From an uncultured Sutterella sp. (GTDB taxonomy: Bacteria; Pseudomonadota; Gammaproteobacteria; Burkholderiales; Burkholderiaceae_F), in the NCBI GenBank assembly GCA_905212345.1, contig CAJMEC010000047.1, positions 1-13,933 of the forward strand: a stretch of 13,933 nucleotides of DNA. The letters run 5' to 3'. Position numbers and translations under genes: made by a program. A model generated the notes under the pieces. It saw only the letters and a program-made list of their open reading frames with translations. It was not told the DNA's origin and did no database searches. Positions 5,511 to 13,928 of this stretch are shown here, in pieces. How positions within the stretch are numbered: the first letter of the stretch is position 1; each line of letters opens with the position of its first letter.

Positions 5511-8132
5511 ATGAAGACTTCGCAAATTCGCGAGACCTTTTTGAAGTTCTACGAAAGCAAAGGTCATACGATTGTGCATTCAAGCCCTGTGGTGCCGGGC
5601 AATGATCCGACACTGTTGTTTACCAACGCGGGGATGAATCAATTTAAGGACGTGTTCTTAGGCTTTGACAAGCGTCCCTACACCCGCGCAACGACCGCTC
5701 AAAAGTGTATCCGCGCAGGCGGCAAACATAACGATTTGGATAATGTCGGCTATACCGCTCGTCACCACACCTTCTTCGAAATGTTGGGCAACTTCAGTTT
5801 CGGTGACTACTTCAAGCACGATGCAATCAAATTTGCTTGGGAGCTCTTGACGCAGCACTTCCATCTTCCGCCCGAAAAATTGTGGGTCACGGTCTACGCT
5901 GAAGATGACGAGGCTTATGACATTTGGAATAAAGAAGTGGGAGTGCCAGCTGAACGTATTGTTCGCATTGGCGACAATAAGGGCGCTCGCTATATGTCAG
6001 ACAATTTCTGGATGATGGGTGACACCGGTCCTTGCGGTCCTTGTTCGGAAATTTTCTATGACCACGGTGAAGAAGTCCAAGGTGGCCCTCCGGGAAGCCC
6101 TGACGAAGACGGCGACCGTTATATCGAAATTTGGAACCTTGTGTTCATGCAATTTAACCGTGATGAAAACGGTGTGATGCACAAACTTCCGAAGCCTTCT
6201 GTTGATACCGGTATGGGTCTTGAACGTATCGCTGCTGTGTTGCAGCACGTTCACAGCAACTATGAAATTGACCTCTTTAAGAATTTACTGACAGCGGTAA
6301 AGAAAGCTGTTGAAGAAGCCGGCGCGACCGATGTGGATCCCGAAAGTCCCTCTTTGAAGGTGATCGCTGACCACATTCGCGCCTGCACGTTCTCTGTCGC
6401 TGATGGTATTTTGCCGGGCAACGAAGGTCGCGCTTACGTGCTTCGCCGTATTTGCCGTCGTGCCATTCGTCACGGCTATAAGCTTGGTGCGCGCAAACCC
6501 TTCTTTGCCGGTTTGGTGAATGCCGTGGTCGCAGAAATGGGTGAAGCCTATCCTGAAATCAAGAATCCGAAAATCAAGACGATTCTTGCTAAAGAAGAAG
6601 AACGTTTTGCCCAGACACTCTCGCAAGGTATGCAAATGCTCGAAGAAGCCATTGCTGAGACGAAGAACGGCGTTTTGGATGGTCAGGTTGCCTTTAAGCT
6701 CCACGATACCTACGGCTTCCCGGTCGATTTAACGGCTGACGTTTGCCGAGAACGTGATATGACGGTGGACATGGATGGTTTTGACGCCGCCATGCAAGAG
6801 CAGCGTGAAAAGGCTCGCGCCAGCGCTAAATTTAAGATGGTAGCTGGCCTTGAATACAATGGTCCGGATACAGCCTTTACCGGTTATACGGAAACCGATG
6901 GCAAGGCAGCCAAGGTCATTGCCCTTTACCTTGATGGCGAGCAGGTTGAAGAAGTGCCCGCAGGTGATGACTGTGTTGTGGTTTTGGATTCAACTCCATT
7001 TTATGGGGAAAGCGGCGGTCAGGTCGGTGACACCGGTGTAATGAAAAATGACACGACCATTGTTCGTGTGATTGATACGCAAAAGATTAAAGCGAAGGTA
7101 ACCGGCCATCATGCCCATGTGGAAGAAGGCCACGTGAAAGTGGGCGATGTGTTTGATGTGGCGATTGACGCTGAGCGTCGCGCAAGCATCCGCCGCAACC
7201 ACTCGGTAGCTCACTTGCTCCAGTACGCGTTGCGTGAAGTATTGGGTGATCACGTTCAACAACGCGGTTCTTGGGTTGGTCCCGATGTGACGCGTTTTGA
7301 CTTCACTCATACGGAAGCCATGACTGTGGATCAAATCCACGCAGTGGAAGATATCGTCAATCGTGAAATCTTGGCCAATAGTGAAGTCAGCGTTCAGGAA
7401 ATGCCGATTGAAGAGGCTAAGAAGACAGGCGCGATGATGCTTTTCGGTGAAAAGTATGGCGCGACTGTCCGCGTGGTTAAGATTGGGCCGTCGTGTGAAC
7501 TTTGCGGTGGCACTCACGTTGACCGCACAGGCGACATCGGTTCCTTCAAGGTCTTGAGTGAATCAGCAATTGCTGCAGGTATTCGCCGTGTGGAAGTGAC
7601 GACCGGCATGAATGTCGTGGCCTTTACGCGTAAAGAAGAAAACACGATCCGTGAGGTGTGCGCCGCTTTGAAGTCTCCGGTTGATGTGGTGACCGACAAG
7701 GCCCATGCTGTTTTTGATACGGTCAAGAGCCTTGAAAAAGAAGTGGCGCGCCTGAAAGAAAAGATTGCCCAAATGACGGCAACAACGTTGGTTTCTTCAG
7801 CTAAGGACTTTAATGGCTACAAGCTCCTTGTTACCAAGGTTGAAGGCATTGAAGCCAAGGCTTTACGCTCAATGGCAGAAGGCCTGCGCGATCAATTAGG
7901 CGAAGCCATTGTGGTGTTGGCCAGTGTGAACGACGGTAAGGTGCAGATTGTGGCCGGTGTGGCTAAGTCGCTTATTTCTCGTGTGAAGGCTGGTGAATTG
8001 GCCGGATTCGTTGCCTCTAAGATGGGAGGCAAAGGTGGTGGAAAACCCGATTTGGCTATGGCAGGCGCTCCCAAGGCAGAAGGCCTGAATGAAGCCTTAG
8101 CCTCGGTTGAAGGTTTTCTGCAAGGCAAGTAA
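5511..8132 (+). CDS. alaS: Alanyl-tRNA synthetase
   Basis: Class II synthetase that charges tRNA-Ala with alanine in the cytoplasm and removes mischarged serine and glycine. The 873 residues match the E. coli length (876). The catalytic domain shows SSPVVPGNDPTLLFTNAGMN (24-43), ARHHTFFEMLGNFSFGDYF (83-101) and the GMGLERI motif (234-240). The editing domain carries the zinc-site residues His564 and His568 (HSVAH) and Cys665 and His669 (CELCGGTH). A short coiled coil (about 735-758) leads to the glycine-rich C-Ala domain (GGKGGGKPDLAMAGA, 839-853). All parts are intact. Codon use looks strongly biased, as expected of a highly expressed gene. It is followed after 2 bases by a tusA-like gene. 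Confidence 0.98.
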   Translation: MKTSQIRETFLKFYESKGHTIVHSSPVVPGNDPTLLFTNAGMNQFKDVFLGFDKRPYTRATTAQKCIRAGGKHNDLDNVGYTARHHTFFEMLGNFSFGDYFKHDAIKFAWELLTQHFHLPPEKLWVTVYAEDDEAYDIWNKEVGVPAERIVRIGDNKGARYMSDNFWMMGDTGPCGPCSEIFYDHGEEVQGGPPGSPDEDGDRYIEIWNLVFMQFNRDENGVMHKLPKPSVDTGMGLERIAAVLQHVHSNYEIDLFKNLLTAVKKAVEEAGATDVDPESPSLKVIADHIRACTFSVADGILPGNEGRAYVLRRICRRAIRHGYKLGARKPFFAGLVNAVVAEMGEAYPEIKNPKIKTILAKEEERFAQTLSQGMQMLEEAIAETKNGVLDGQVAFKLHDTYGFPVDLTADVCRERDMTVDMDGFDAAMQEQREKARASAKFKMVAGLEYNGPDTAFTGYTETDGKAAKVIALYLDGEQVEEVPAGDDCVVVLDSTPFYGESGGQVGDTGVMKNDTTIVRVIDTQKIKAKVTGHHAHVEEGHVKVGDVFDVAIDAERRASIRRNHSVAHLLQYALREVLGDHVQQRGSWVGPDVTRFDFTHTEAMTVDQIHAVEDIVNREILANSEVSVQEMPIEEAKKTGAMMLFGEKYGATVRVVKIGPSCELCGGTHVDRTGDIGSFKVLSESAIAAGIRRVEVTTGMNVVAFTRKEENTIREVCAALKSPVDVVTDKAHAVFDTVKSLEKEVARLKEKIAQMTATTLVSSAKDFNGYKLLVTKVEGIEAKALRSMAEGLRDQLGEAIVVLASVNDGKVQIVAGVAKSLISRVKAGELAGFVASKMGGKGGGKPDLAMAGAPKAEGLNEALASVEGFLQGK

Positions 8133-8134
8133 CC

Positions 8135-8362
8135 ATGCACTTTGACGAGCAAATCGATACAAGGGGCACGAAGTGCCCCATGCCGGTGCTTAAAACAAAA
8201 AAGGCTTTGGCCAAGATGCAAACCGGTGAGGTGCTGATGGTTCTGGCTACCGATCCGGCAAGTGTCGCCGATTTAGCCCAATTTGCTTCGCAGACCGGGC
8301 ACAAAATCCTTTCTCAGGATGAAGTGAACGGTGAGTGGCATCACTTTATCGAGCACAAATAA
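8135..8362 (+). CDS. TusA-family sulfurtransferase
   Basis: A 75-residue sulfur-carrier protein of the TusA/SirA/YeeD family. The signature CPMPVLKTKKAL (14-25) holds the conserved cysteine Cys14, which carries a persulfide in this family, in the CPxP motif after DTRGTKC. The rest fits the small beta-alpha-beta fold (MVLATDP at 35-41, then a helix). Its start lies 2 bases after the alaS stop codon, so it is almost certainly co-transcribed and perhaps translationally coupled. The exact role (tRNA 2-thiouridine relay, molybdenum cofactor or other sulfur delivery) cannot be read from the sequence, so I give no gene symbol. Confidence 0.9.
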   Translation: MHFDEQIDTRGTKCPMPVLKTKKALAKMQTGEVLMVLATDPASVADLAQFASQTGHKILSQDEVNGEWHHFIEHK

Positions 8363-8374
8363 TTGGTTGTGTTT

Positions 8375-8421
8375 GAAAAAACTCGACGTTGGTTTTGACC
8401 TTCGTCGAGTTTTTTCTTTTT
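8375..8421. terminator. Bidirectional intrinsic terminator between alaS-tusA and the facing operon
   Basis: ACTCGACG (8381-8388) and CGTCGAGT (8403-8410) form an 8-base-pair stem, and GGT/ACC inside the loop can extend it. The stem is flanked by a run of A on the left and TTTTTTCTTTTT on the right, so it works as an intrinsic terminator in both directions. It sits between converging genes. Confidence 0.92.
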
Positions 8422-8429
8422 AAGAATTA

Positions 8430-9200
8430 TTAATCGGCATTGACATCGCCAAAAATATCAACCCACATGGGCCAGATCGTTCCATAGGCGATGGTAGTCA
8501 AGAAAAATGCAATCGGCGTGAGAACAAAGATTGAAAGATCGCCGATACCTAAGGACTCAGTAATAAGAATGACCGCTAAGGCACAAAGCACTGTAAAGCC
8601 GAAAATGACAATGAGCAATACCAGGATAGCGAGCCAATTTCTTAAACAGCCGAAGAAGGAATAAAAAATAGCTTTGCCGACAGCCATGTTTTTCCAGGTA
8701 ACCAACACGGGGGCGAACCAGGTTGCCATCTGTCCCAATGCGTAGATGATAACGGTGACAATTGCAGCTGACCATGGGAAATTAGCATAAACAGAATCCC
8801 AATCGAGTCTGCCGTCAACCACTTGCCATTGACTGACCTCATCAACAGCCATAAAAATGTAGAGGTAATTGGCGACTAACAGGAAAGCCGCATAAATCAC
8901 CCCGACTCTCATTAATCGGGCGCGTTTGAACGGATCCTTAAAAAGTTCAACCAAAACACCGTATGACGGTTGTCTGCCTTCGTAGGCCTCTCGTGTACCT
9001 TCTATGATGAGCATTGTGCCGAAAGGCATAAAAAAAGCAGCAACAACCAGGCCAAACATTGGCAATGCCCCTAAAACCGACATAGTGAACACGTAGAAAA
9101 TACAAATGCTCACCATACCGAAAGGGGCCTGACGGATGGCGCTCAGGCCCTGACGGAGCCACTTAATCGGCGAGGAAAAACTCGCAATGTGACCTTGCAT
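8430..9200 (-). CDS. BPSS1780-family-like integral membrane protein
   Basis: A 256-residue inner-membrane protein with about six predicted membrane segments (roughly 26-45, 46-67, 97-117, 143-165, 189-213 and 221-243). The stretch FAPVLVTW (162-169), KAIFYSFFGCLRNW (176-189) and the C-terminal WPMWVDIFGD (243-252) recall the BPSS1780 family that is widespread in Burkholderiales; this is recognition from memory. Function unknown. It starts 3 bases after the stop of the upstream small secreted-protein gene, so the two form an operon. The Shine-Dalgarno is weak (GGG within the end of the upstream gene), which suggests coupled translation. Confidence 0.8.
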   Translation of the reverse strand: MQGHIASFSSPIKWLRQGLSAIRQAPFGMVSICIFYVFTMSVLGALPMFGLVVAAFFMPFGTMLIIEGTREAYEGRQPSYGVLVELFKDPFKRARLMRVGVIYAAFLLVANYLYIFMAVDEVSQWQVVDGRLDWDSVYANFPWSAAIVTVIIYALGQMATWFAPVLVTWKNMAVGKAIFYSFFGCLRNWLAILVLLIVIFGFTVLCALAVILITESLGIGDLSIFVLTPIAFFLTTIAYGTIWPMWVDIFGDVNAD

Positions 9201-9203
9201 GCT

Positions 9204-9665
9204 TTAGAACCCAAAATTGATGAACTTAGGAGTTCCGAGTGTGTCTTTGCTGTGACCGGGGTTTGCACTGGGGCGGTCAGAGCGGTTTTCAACCGTATAA
9301 GGAATTTGTGTGCTGCCGGGCGTCACAACGTATTCTGTGATGCGGTTGTTTTGATCGCGAACTTCTTCAATCTCTGTGCGCTGAGATCGACGGGTGATTT
9401 TGCCTTCCTCACGGTCCTTGCGGGCTTTGGCATAGTCAGCATCAGTCGGCGCTAAGTCAGGATTGACCTCATATTGACGGGCTTTTTCTGAAATTTTGTC
9501 GTAACTTGTTGCGCGGCGAGGAGCCTTCACCTGGTCTTTGGCCGTTTGAGCATCGGCCTCACTGATTTGGGGCGGTGCGCTAATTGGAGCAGCGATGGCG
9601 GAAGACAAAGCCACGGAGCTCATAGTTAAAGCGGCAAGGGCAGAGATTAAAAGTGTTTTTTTCAT
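9204..9665 (-). CDS. Small secreted protein with DUF2782-like segment, function unknown
   Basis: A 153-residue protein with a clear Sec signal peptide: MKK, hydrophobic residues 5-24, cleavage near AIAA (23-26). The mature part is polar and Pro/Ala-rich, probably flexible, then has a segment at 97-126 (TEIEEVRDQNNRITEYVVTP) that recalls the short DUF2782 pattern of an EE-Y/V-R strand followed by a VTP turn. DUF2782 proteins are, as I recall, often encoded near polA in betaproteobacteria, and polA lies about 1.4 kb away. The assignment is tentative. The C-terminus ends in FINFGF, aromatic like the end of outer-membrane proteins, but no barrel is possible at this size. GAGAG lies 6 bases before the ATG. 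First gene of a probable two-gene operon. Confidence 0.75.
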   Translation of the reverse strand: MKKTLLISALAALTMSSVALSSAIAAPISAPPQISEADAQTAKDQVKAPRRATSYDKISEKARQYEVNPDLAPTDADYAKARKDREEGKITRRSQRTEIEEVRDQNNRITEYVVTPGSTQIPYTVENRSDRPSANPGHSKDTLGTPKFINFGF

Positions 9666-9853
9666 AACATACTCTCGAATCTTTTTTATTCGGTTTCTAT
9701 TTTGATTATAGGTGTTGGATTGTACCGAAGGAGAAAAAATTTGAAGTTAATTTGTTTAGTTTGAAAGAAGAAGTACAAAAGAATTGTTCTAATACAAAAA
9801 TTTCAATTCATGCTTAAGTTATGATCACGAGGATGTTTTTTCCTGACTAACCG
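9666..9853. promoter_or_regulatory. Divergent promoter region of the secreted-protein operon and the MFS gene
   Basis: An AT-rich gap of 188 bases between diverging genes. On the minus strand a perfect TATAAT (9705-9710) would start transcription near 9698, about 33 bases before the start codon at 9665; its -35 region is poor. On the plus strand TATGAT near 9819 may serve the transporter gene. No operator or other repeat stands out. Confidence 0.5.
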
Positions 9854-11038
9854 ATGCGTTCTCTAATCAGTCTTTCGTTTCTTTGTTTTTTCTTAGCCGA
9901 TGTCAGAGACGGCTTGGGGCCTTTTGTGGGCGTTTATTTGCAGTCATGTGGTTGGAGCGCCGATATGATCGGTTATGTGATGACCGCGGGCGGTTTATTT
10001 GCACTTGTGTTTACAACTGCTTTGGGCGCTCTTGCAGACCAGACTCACCGAAAACGTACTTACTTGATTGTTAGCATTATTTTGATCGTATTGGGGTGCG
10101 GTTGGTTATTGGTTGATAGTAGTGTTGTCAGCGCGACAACAACGATGATGATTCAGTCCATTGCGGGGGCAGCTATTGCCCCGCTTCTGACTAATATCAC
10201 ATTAGGTTTAGTTTCAGAAGAAAAGTTAGCGATGCGACTAGGTTTAAATGAAGCGTTTAATCACGCAGGAAACATGATCACTGCCCTGCTCGGTGGGCTG
10301 ATTGGTTATTTGTATGGAATTATTGGAGTCTTTTTCGTGATGAGTGTGATGGGAGTACTAAGTGTTGTTGCAACGCTTAGTATTAATCCTAACGATATCG
10401 ATTACGATCGGGCTAGGGGAAAAGCTGACTTCGATGATGTCTCTTTTTCTGATGTATTGAAAAATAGATCCATTTTATTGGTGGCTGTAACGCTTTTTCT
10501 TTTTCATTTGGGTAATGCTGCCTTACTGCCACTATTGGGGCAATCCGCAGTTGCTCGATTTGGCGCCGATCCTGCTTCCTATACAGCGGCAACAGTTGTG
10601 CTTGCGCAAGGCACGATGATAGTAATGGCACTGGTTGCGGCAAAAGTTGCTCAGGAAAGAGGTTATGCGATTTTATTTTTTGCTGCTTTAATTGCGCTCA
10701 CGGTAAGAGGAGTAATCGCTGGTTTTTGGGATAGCCCTTGGAGCATTATTCCTGTGCAGGCGCTAGATGGTGTAGGTGCCGGCTTTTTAGGGGTGGCAAC
10801 ACCCGGTATTATCGCGGGGCTCTTAAAAGGAACAGGACGCACAAATATGGGATTGGGCTTTGTTTTAACGGTGCAAGGTTTGGGAGCTTCATTGAGTAGT
10901 GCTTTCGGAGGACATATTGCTCACTATTTCGGTTACTCTTCAGCATTTTTGGCTTTAGGAGGAGTGGCTTTTGTTGGTTTGATTGTTTTTTCAGTGGCTT
11001 CGTCCAAGTTGTCTGAGCGCCGAAAACAGAAAAATTAA
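9854..11038 (+). CDS. Major facilitator superfamily transporter, substrate unknown
   Basis: A 394-residue inner-membrane secondary transporter with a 12-helix pattern. The loop between helices 2 and 3 carries the MFS motif A variant GALADQTHRKR (58-68), including Asp62 and the basic cluster. A charged loop at 178-204 divides the two halves. The N-terminus FFLADVRDGLGPF (12-24) and the later QALDGVGAGFLGV (302-314) are typical of a subgroup of uncharacterised proteobacterial MFS proteins; I cannot name the substrate. There is no good Shine-Dalgarno before ATG 9854 (GAGGA lies about 18 bases away), so expression may be low or the start less certain. Base composition is more AT-rich than in alaS. 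polA follows 72 bases later on the same strand. Confidence 0.87.
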   Translation: MRSLISLSFLCFFLADVRDGLGPFVGVYLQSCGWSADMIGYVMTAGGLFALVFTTALGALADQTHRKRTYLIVSIILIVLGCGWLLVDSSVVSATTTMMIQSIAGAAIAPLLTNITLGLVSEEKLAMRLGLNEAFNHAGNMITALLGGLIGYLYGIIGVFFVMSVMGVLSVVATLSINPNDIDYDRARGKADFDDVSFSDVLKNRSILLVAVTLFLFHLGNAALLPLLGQSAVARFGADPASYTAATVVLAQGTMIVMALVAAKVAQERGYAILFFAALIALTVRGVIAGFWDSPWSIIPVQALDGVGAGFLGVATPGIIAGLLKGTGRTNMGLGFVLTVQGLGASLSSAFGGHIAHYFGYSSAFLALGGVAFVGLIVFSVASSKLSERRKQKN

Positions 11039-11110
11039 CTTGAAATTGTCGGGAATTTTCTCGGGCTTTCTCTACAATCAAAACTTATTTGTCTTGTTTT
11101 TTCTGCGATT

Positions 11111-13870
11111 ATGAAAACGGTTTTATTGGTTGACGGTTCTAATTTTCTTTATCGAGCTTTCCACGGCTTGCCGGATTTGAGAACTAGTGCGGGCGAACCC
11201 ACCGGTGCGATCAAGGGTTTTGCCAATATGCTCAAAATGATTCGCTCTATGATAAAACCAGATTACGCAGCTTGTGTTTTTGATGCGCATGGGGGCACCT
11301 TTAGAGACAAGATCTACGACCAATATAAAGCTAATCGTCCTCCGATGCCCGATGACTTAGCCTGTCAGGTTGAACCGATTTTTTCAATGGTAAAAGCGCA
11401 AGGCTGGCCTTTTTTACAAGTGCCGGGCATTGAAGCCGATGATGTTATCGGAACTTTGGCTAAACAGGCGGAAGCTAAAGGATTCAAGGTATTCATAGCC
11501 ACGGGCGACAAAGACATGAGTCAGTTAGTGACTGACAACGTGTTTATTCTTAACACCATGACACGCCAGATTTTGGATGTGCAAGGGGTAAAGAACAAGT
11601 TTGGTGTTGCGCCGGATCGAATTATTGATTACCTGTCTTTGATGGGGGACACAGTTGATAATGTTCCGGGTATTACAAAGTGCGGTCCAAAGACGGCCGC
11701 CAAATGGATCAATGATTTCGGCGGATTGGATGAGATTATCCGTCGAGCCGATGAAGTCAAAGGCAAGGCAGGAGAGTATCTTCGGGAGGGCCTGGCTTTC
11801 TTATCTACAGCTCGCGCTTTGGTGACGATTAAGACAGATGCAAATTTATCCGATTATGTTCAAAACTCCGACGTTTGTTCATTGACTTTTAAAGATGAGG
11901 ATTCTGAGTTTTTAACCAGTTTTTACGCCCGTTGGGAAATGCAGCAAAGTAAAAAGGCCGTTGAAAAACGAATGCCGCCAAAACCAAAATCGGTGGTCGT
12001 TGATACGACGGCTGATTTGTTTTCCAGTATTCCTGCTGAACCGGAGGTAAAAACTGTTAGTCGTGAAGAGGTTGAACTGAAGATCATTCATTCAGTCGAT
12101 GAACTCGAAGCATTAGCTGATCGGTTGCAAAATACCAATGCCATGGTGGCTTTTAGTCTTTTGTGTGATCCCTCGGACGGAATGCATGCGAGAGTAAGCG
12201 GCATCGGTTTTTCGTTTGAACAGGAAAATGTTTACGTTTCGCTTGCTGCGAATAAAACGGATGCGGTTGAAGTCAAAGACGTTGTCAATATTTTGGGGCA
12301 ATGGTTTGCTTGCGATAAGCCAAAGGTGAGTCAGCAATGCAAATACGCTCGTCATGCACTTGCCAATATGGGTATCACGCTTAATTCGCATACAGAAGAT
12401 GTCACGCTGTTAAGCTACGTGATTGAAGCGCACATGAAGCATGAATTGGCTAATTTAGCGCTGCGCTGGCTCAAAACAGATGTCCCGGCTTTAGAAGATT
12501 TAATCGGAAAAGGAGTGAAGCAACTCAAGTGTGAGCAGATTGATACAGAAGCTGCTGCTCAGTTTTGTACGCAAAGAGCCCGCTCCATTGCTCAACTTTT
12601 TGTGTTGATGCGCGCAAGGGTGGATGGTGACACCGGACTTAAATCGATTTACGAGACGGTTGAATTGCCCACACAGAATGTTCTTTTTGAGATGGAAAGA
12701 AACGGTGTCTTAATTGATTCCATGCGTTTAGGCGCGCAAAGCGACGCGTTGGGTGATGAGATTGTGAAACTGGAGGCAAAGTGCTGGGAGATGGCAGGAC
12801 AACAATTTAATGTGGCCAGCCCCAAGCAACTGTCTCATATTATTTTCGAAGTTTTGCAGATTCCCGTTCCTCCTAAGACTAAGAAAACAGCGACGGGCGG
12901 TTACAGTACTAATGAAGATGTCCTTCAGCAATTGGCTCTTGATTATCCGTTGCCCAAAGCCATTTTGGAATACCGTCGTTTAAGCAAATTAAAGAGTACC
13001 TACACGGATAAATTACCGTTGATGATTTTTCCGAAAACCGGTCGTGTTCACACCACATTTGGTCAAACAACTGCCGTGACAGGACGTTTGGCATCAAGTG
13101 ATCCCAATTTGCAAAATATTCCTGTGCGAACCACAGAAGGCAGACGAGTCCGAGAAGCATTTGTGGCGCCAACGGGAAGCGTCATTGTTTCGGCGGACTA
13201 TTCTCAGATTGAGTTACGCATCATGGCCTACTTGTCGGCTGACGCGGGTTTACTGGATGCTTTCCACAAGGGATTAGACATCCACCGTGCGACAGCAGCT
13301 GAAGTATTTGGAGTCACTCTCGATAAAGTCACGCCAGACCAAAGACGTACAGCTAAGGTGATTAATTTCGGTTTGATTTACGGGATGAGCGCTTTTGGCT
13401 TGGCTCAAAATTTAGGAATTGAACCACAGGCGGCAAGAAATTACATTGACCGTTACTTTGCACGTTATCCTGGGGTGAAAGCCTACATGGAGAAAACTCG
13501 GGCGTTGGCGCATGAACAGGGATTTGTGCAGACGGCGTTCGGTCGTCGTCTTTGGCTGCCCGATATCGCGAGTTCTCGGGCGCCTGTGCGAGCGGCGGCT
13601 GAGCGCGCAGCTATTAATGCACCCATGCAGGGAACGGCGGCGGATTTAATTAAAAAAGCCATGATCGCTGTTCAGGCCTGGATTGAGGAAAAACATCTGA
13701 AATCGCTTCTTGTGCTGCAGGTTCACGATGAATTGGTTTTGGAAGTGCCTGAGGATGAGCTTGAGATCGTTAAAGAGGCTTTACCTCGGTTAATGCAGAG
13801 TGTGGCGAAGCTATCAGTGCCGCTGATTGCGGAAGTGGGAAGCGGTGACAGTTGGGAATCCGCGCACTGA
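11111..13870 (+). CDS. polA: DNA polymerase I with degenerate 3'-5' exonuclease site
   Basis: Fills gaps and removes RNA primers in replication and repair. The 919 residues align with E. coli Pol I (928) throughout. The 5'-nuclease domain (about 1-290) keeps its acidic metal ligands: Asp8, Asp58, Glu108/Asp110/Asp111, Asp133/Asp135 and GDTVDNVPGI (179-188). The polymerase domain keeps motif A (DYSQIELR, Asp696), motif B (RRTAKVINFGLIYG, Arg745-Gly758) and motif C (VHDE, Asp873). The middle domain is full length, but every 3'-5' exonuclease catalytic residue is replaced: E. coli D355, E357, D424, Y497 and D501 correspond to Ser349, Leu351, Ala413, Phe485 and Arg489. It should therefore lack proofreading. 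No clear Shine-Dalgarno precedes the ATG; TACAAT at 11073-11078 could be a -10 element in the gap after the MFS gene. Confidence 0.97.
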   Translation: MKTVLLVDGSNFLYRAFHGLPDLRTSAGEPTGAIKGFANMLKMIRSMIKPDYAACVFDAHGGTFRDKIYDQYKANRPPMPDDLACQVEPIFSMVKAQGWPFLQVPGIEADDVIGTLAKQAEAKGFKVFIATGDKDMSQLVTDNVFILNTMTRQILDVQGVKNKFGVAPDRIIDYLSLMGDTVDNVPGITKCGPKTAAKWINDFGGLDEIIRRADEVKGKAGEYLREGLAFLSTARALVTIKTDANLSDYVQNSDVCSLTFKDEDSEFLTSFYARWEMQQSKKAVEKRMPPKPKSVVVDTTADLFSSIPAEPEVKTVSREEVELKIIHSVDELEALADRLQNTNAMVAFSLLCDPSDGMHARVSGIGFSFEQENVYVSLAANKTDAVEVKDVVNILGQWFACDKPKVSQQCKYARHALANMGITLNSHTEDVTLLSYVIEAHMKHELANLALRWLKTDVPALEDLIGKGVKQLKCEQIDTEAAAQFCTQRARSIAQLFVLMRARVDGDTGLKSIYETVELPTQNVLFEMERNGVLIDSMRLGAQSDALGDEIVKLEAKCWEMAGQQFNVASPKQLSHIIFEVLQIPVPPKTKKTATGGYSTNEDVLQQLALDYPLPKAILEYRRLSKLKSTYTDKLPLMIFPKTGRVHTTFGQTTAVTGRLASSDPNLQNIPVRTTEGRRVREAFVAPTGSVIVSADYSQIELRIMAYLSADAGLLDAFHKGLDIHRATAAEVFGVTLDKVTPDQRRTAKVINFGLIYGMSAFGLAQNLGIEPQAARNYIDRYFARYPGVKAYMEKTRALAHEQGFVQTAFGRRLWLPDIASSRAPVRAAAERAAINAPMQGTAADLIKKAMIAVQAWIEEKHLKSLLVLQVHDELVLEVPEDELEIVKEALPRLMQSVAKLSVPLIAEVGSGDSWESAH

Positions 13871-13879
13871 TCAAAAAAA

Positions 13880-13928
13880 GGGGGTGTTGATAAAGTCGGT
13901 AACAACCGACGGAGTTTAACACCCCTTT
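13880..13928 (+). terminator. Nested hairpin downstream of polA, probable terminator
   Basis: An outer stem GGGGTGTT/AACACCCC (13881-13888 with 13918-13925) encloses a perfect inner hairpin GTCGGT-aaca-ACCGAC (13895-13910). The outer stem is preceded by a run of A and followed by TTTGTCTT, so it fits an intrinsic terminator for polA; the A run may make it work in reverse as well. The window ends just after it, so a longer element cannot be excluded. Confidence 0.75.

Noticed and set aside
5658..7772. Several long open frames antisense to alaS
   Set aside because: alaS is intact and clearly coding; the biased codons of a highly expressed gene leave long open frames on the opposite strand.
9854..11038. 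Recent horizontal transfer of the MFS gene
   Set aside because: It is more AT-rich than alaS, but membrane proteins and low-expression genes often are, and no mobile-element remnants or flanking repeats are visible.
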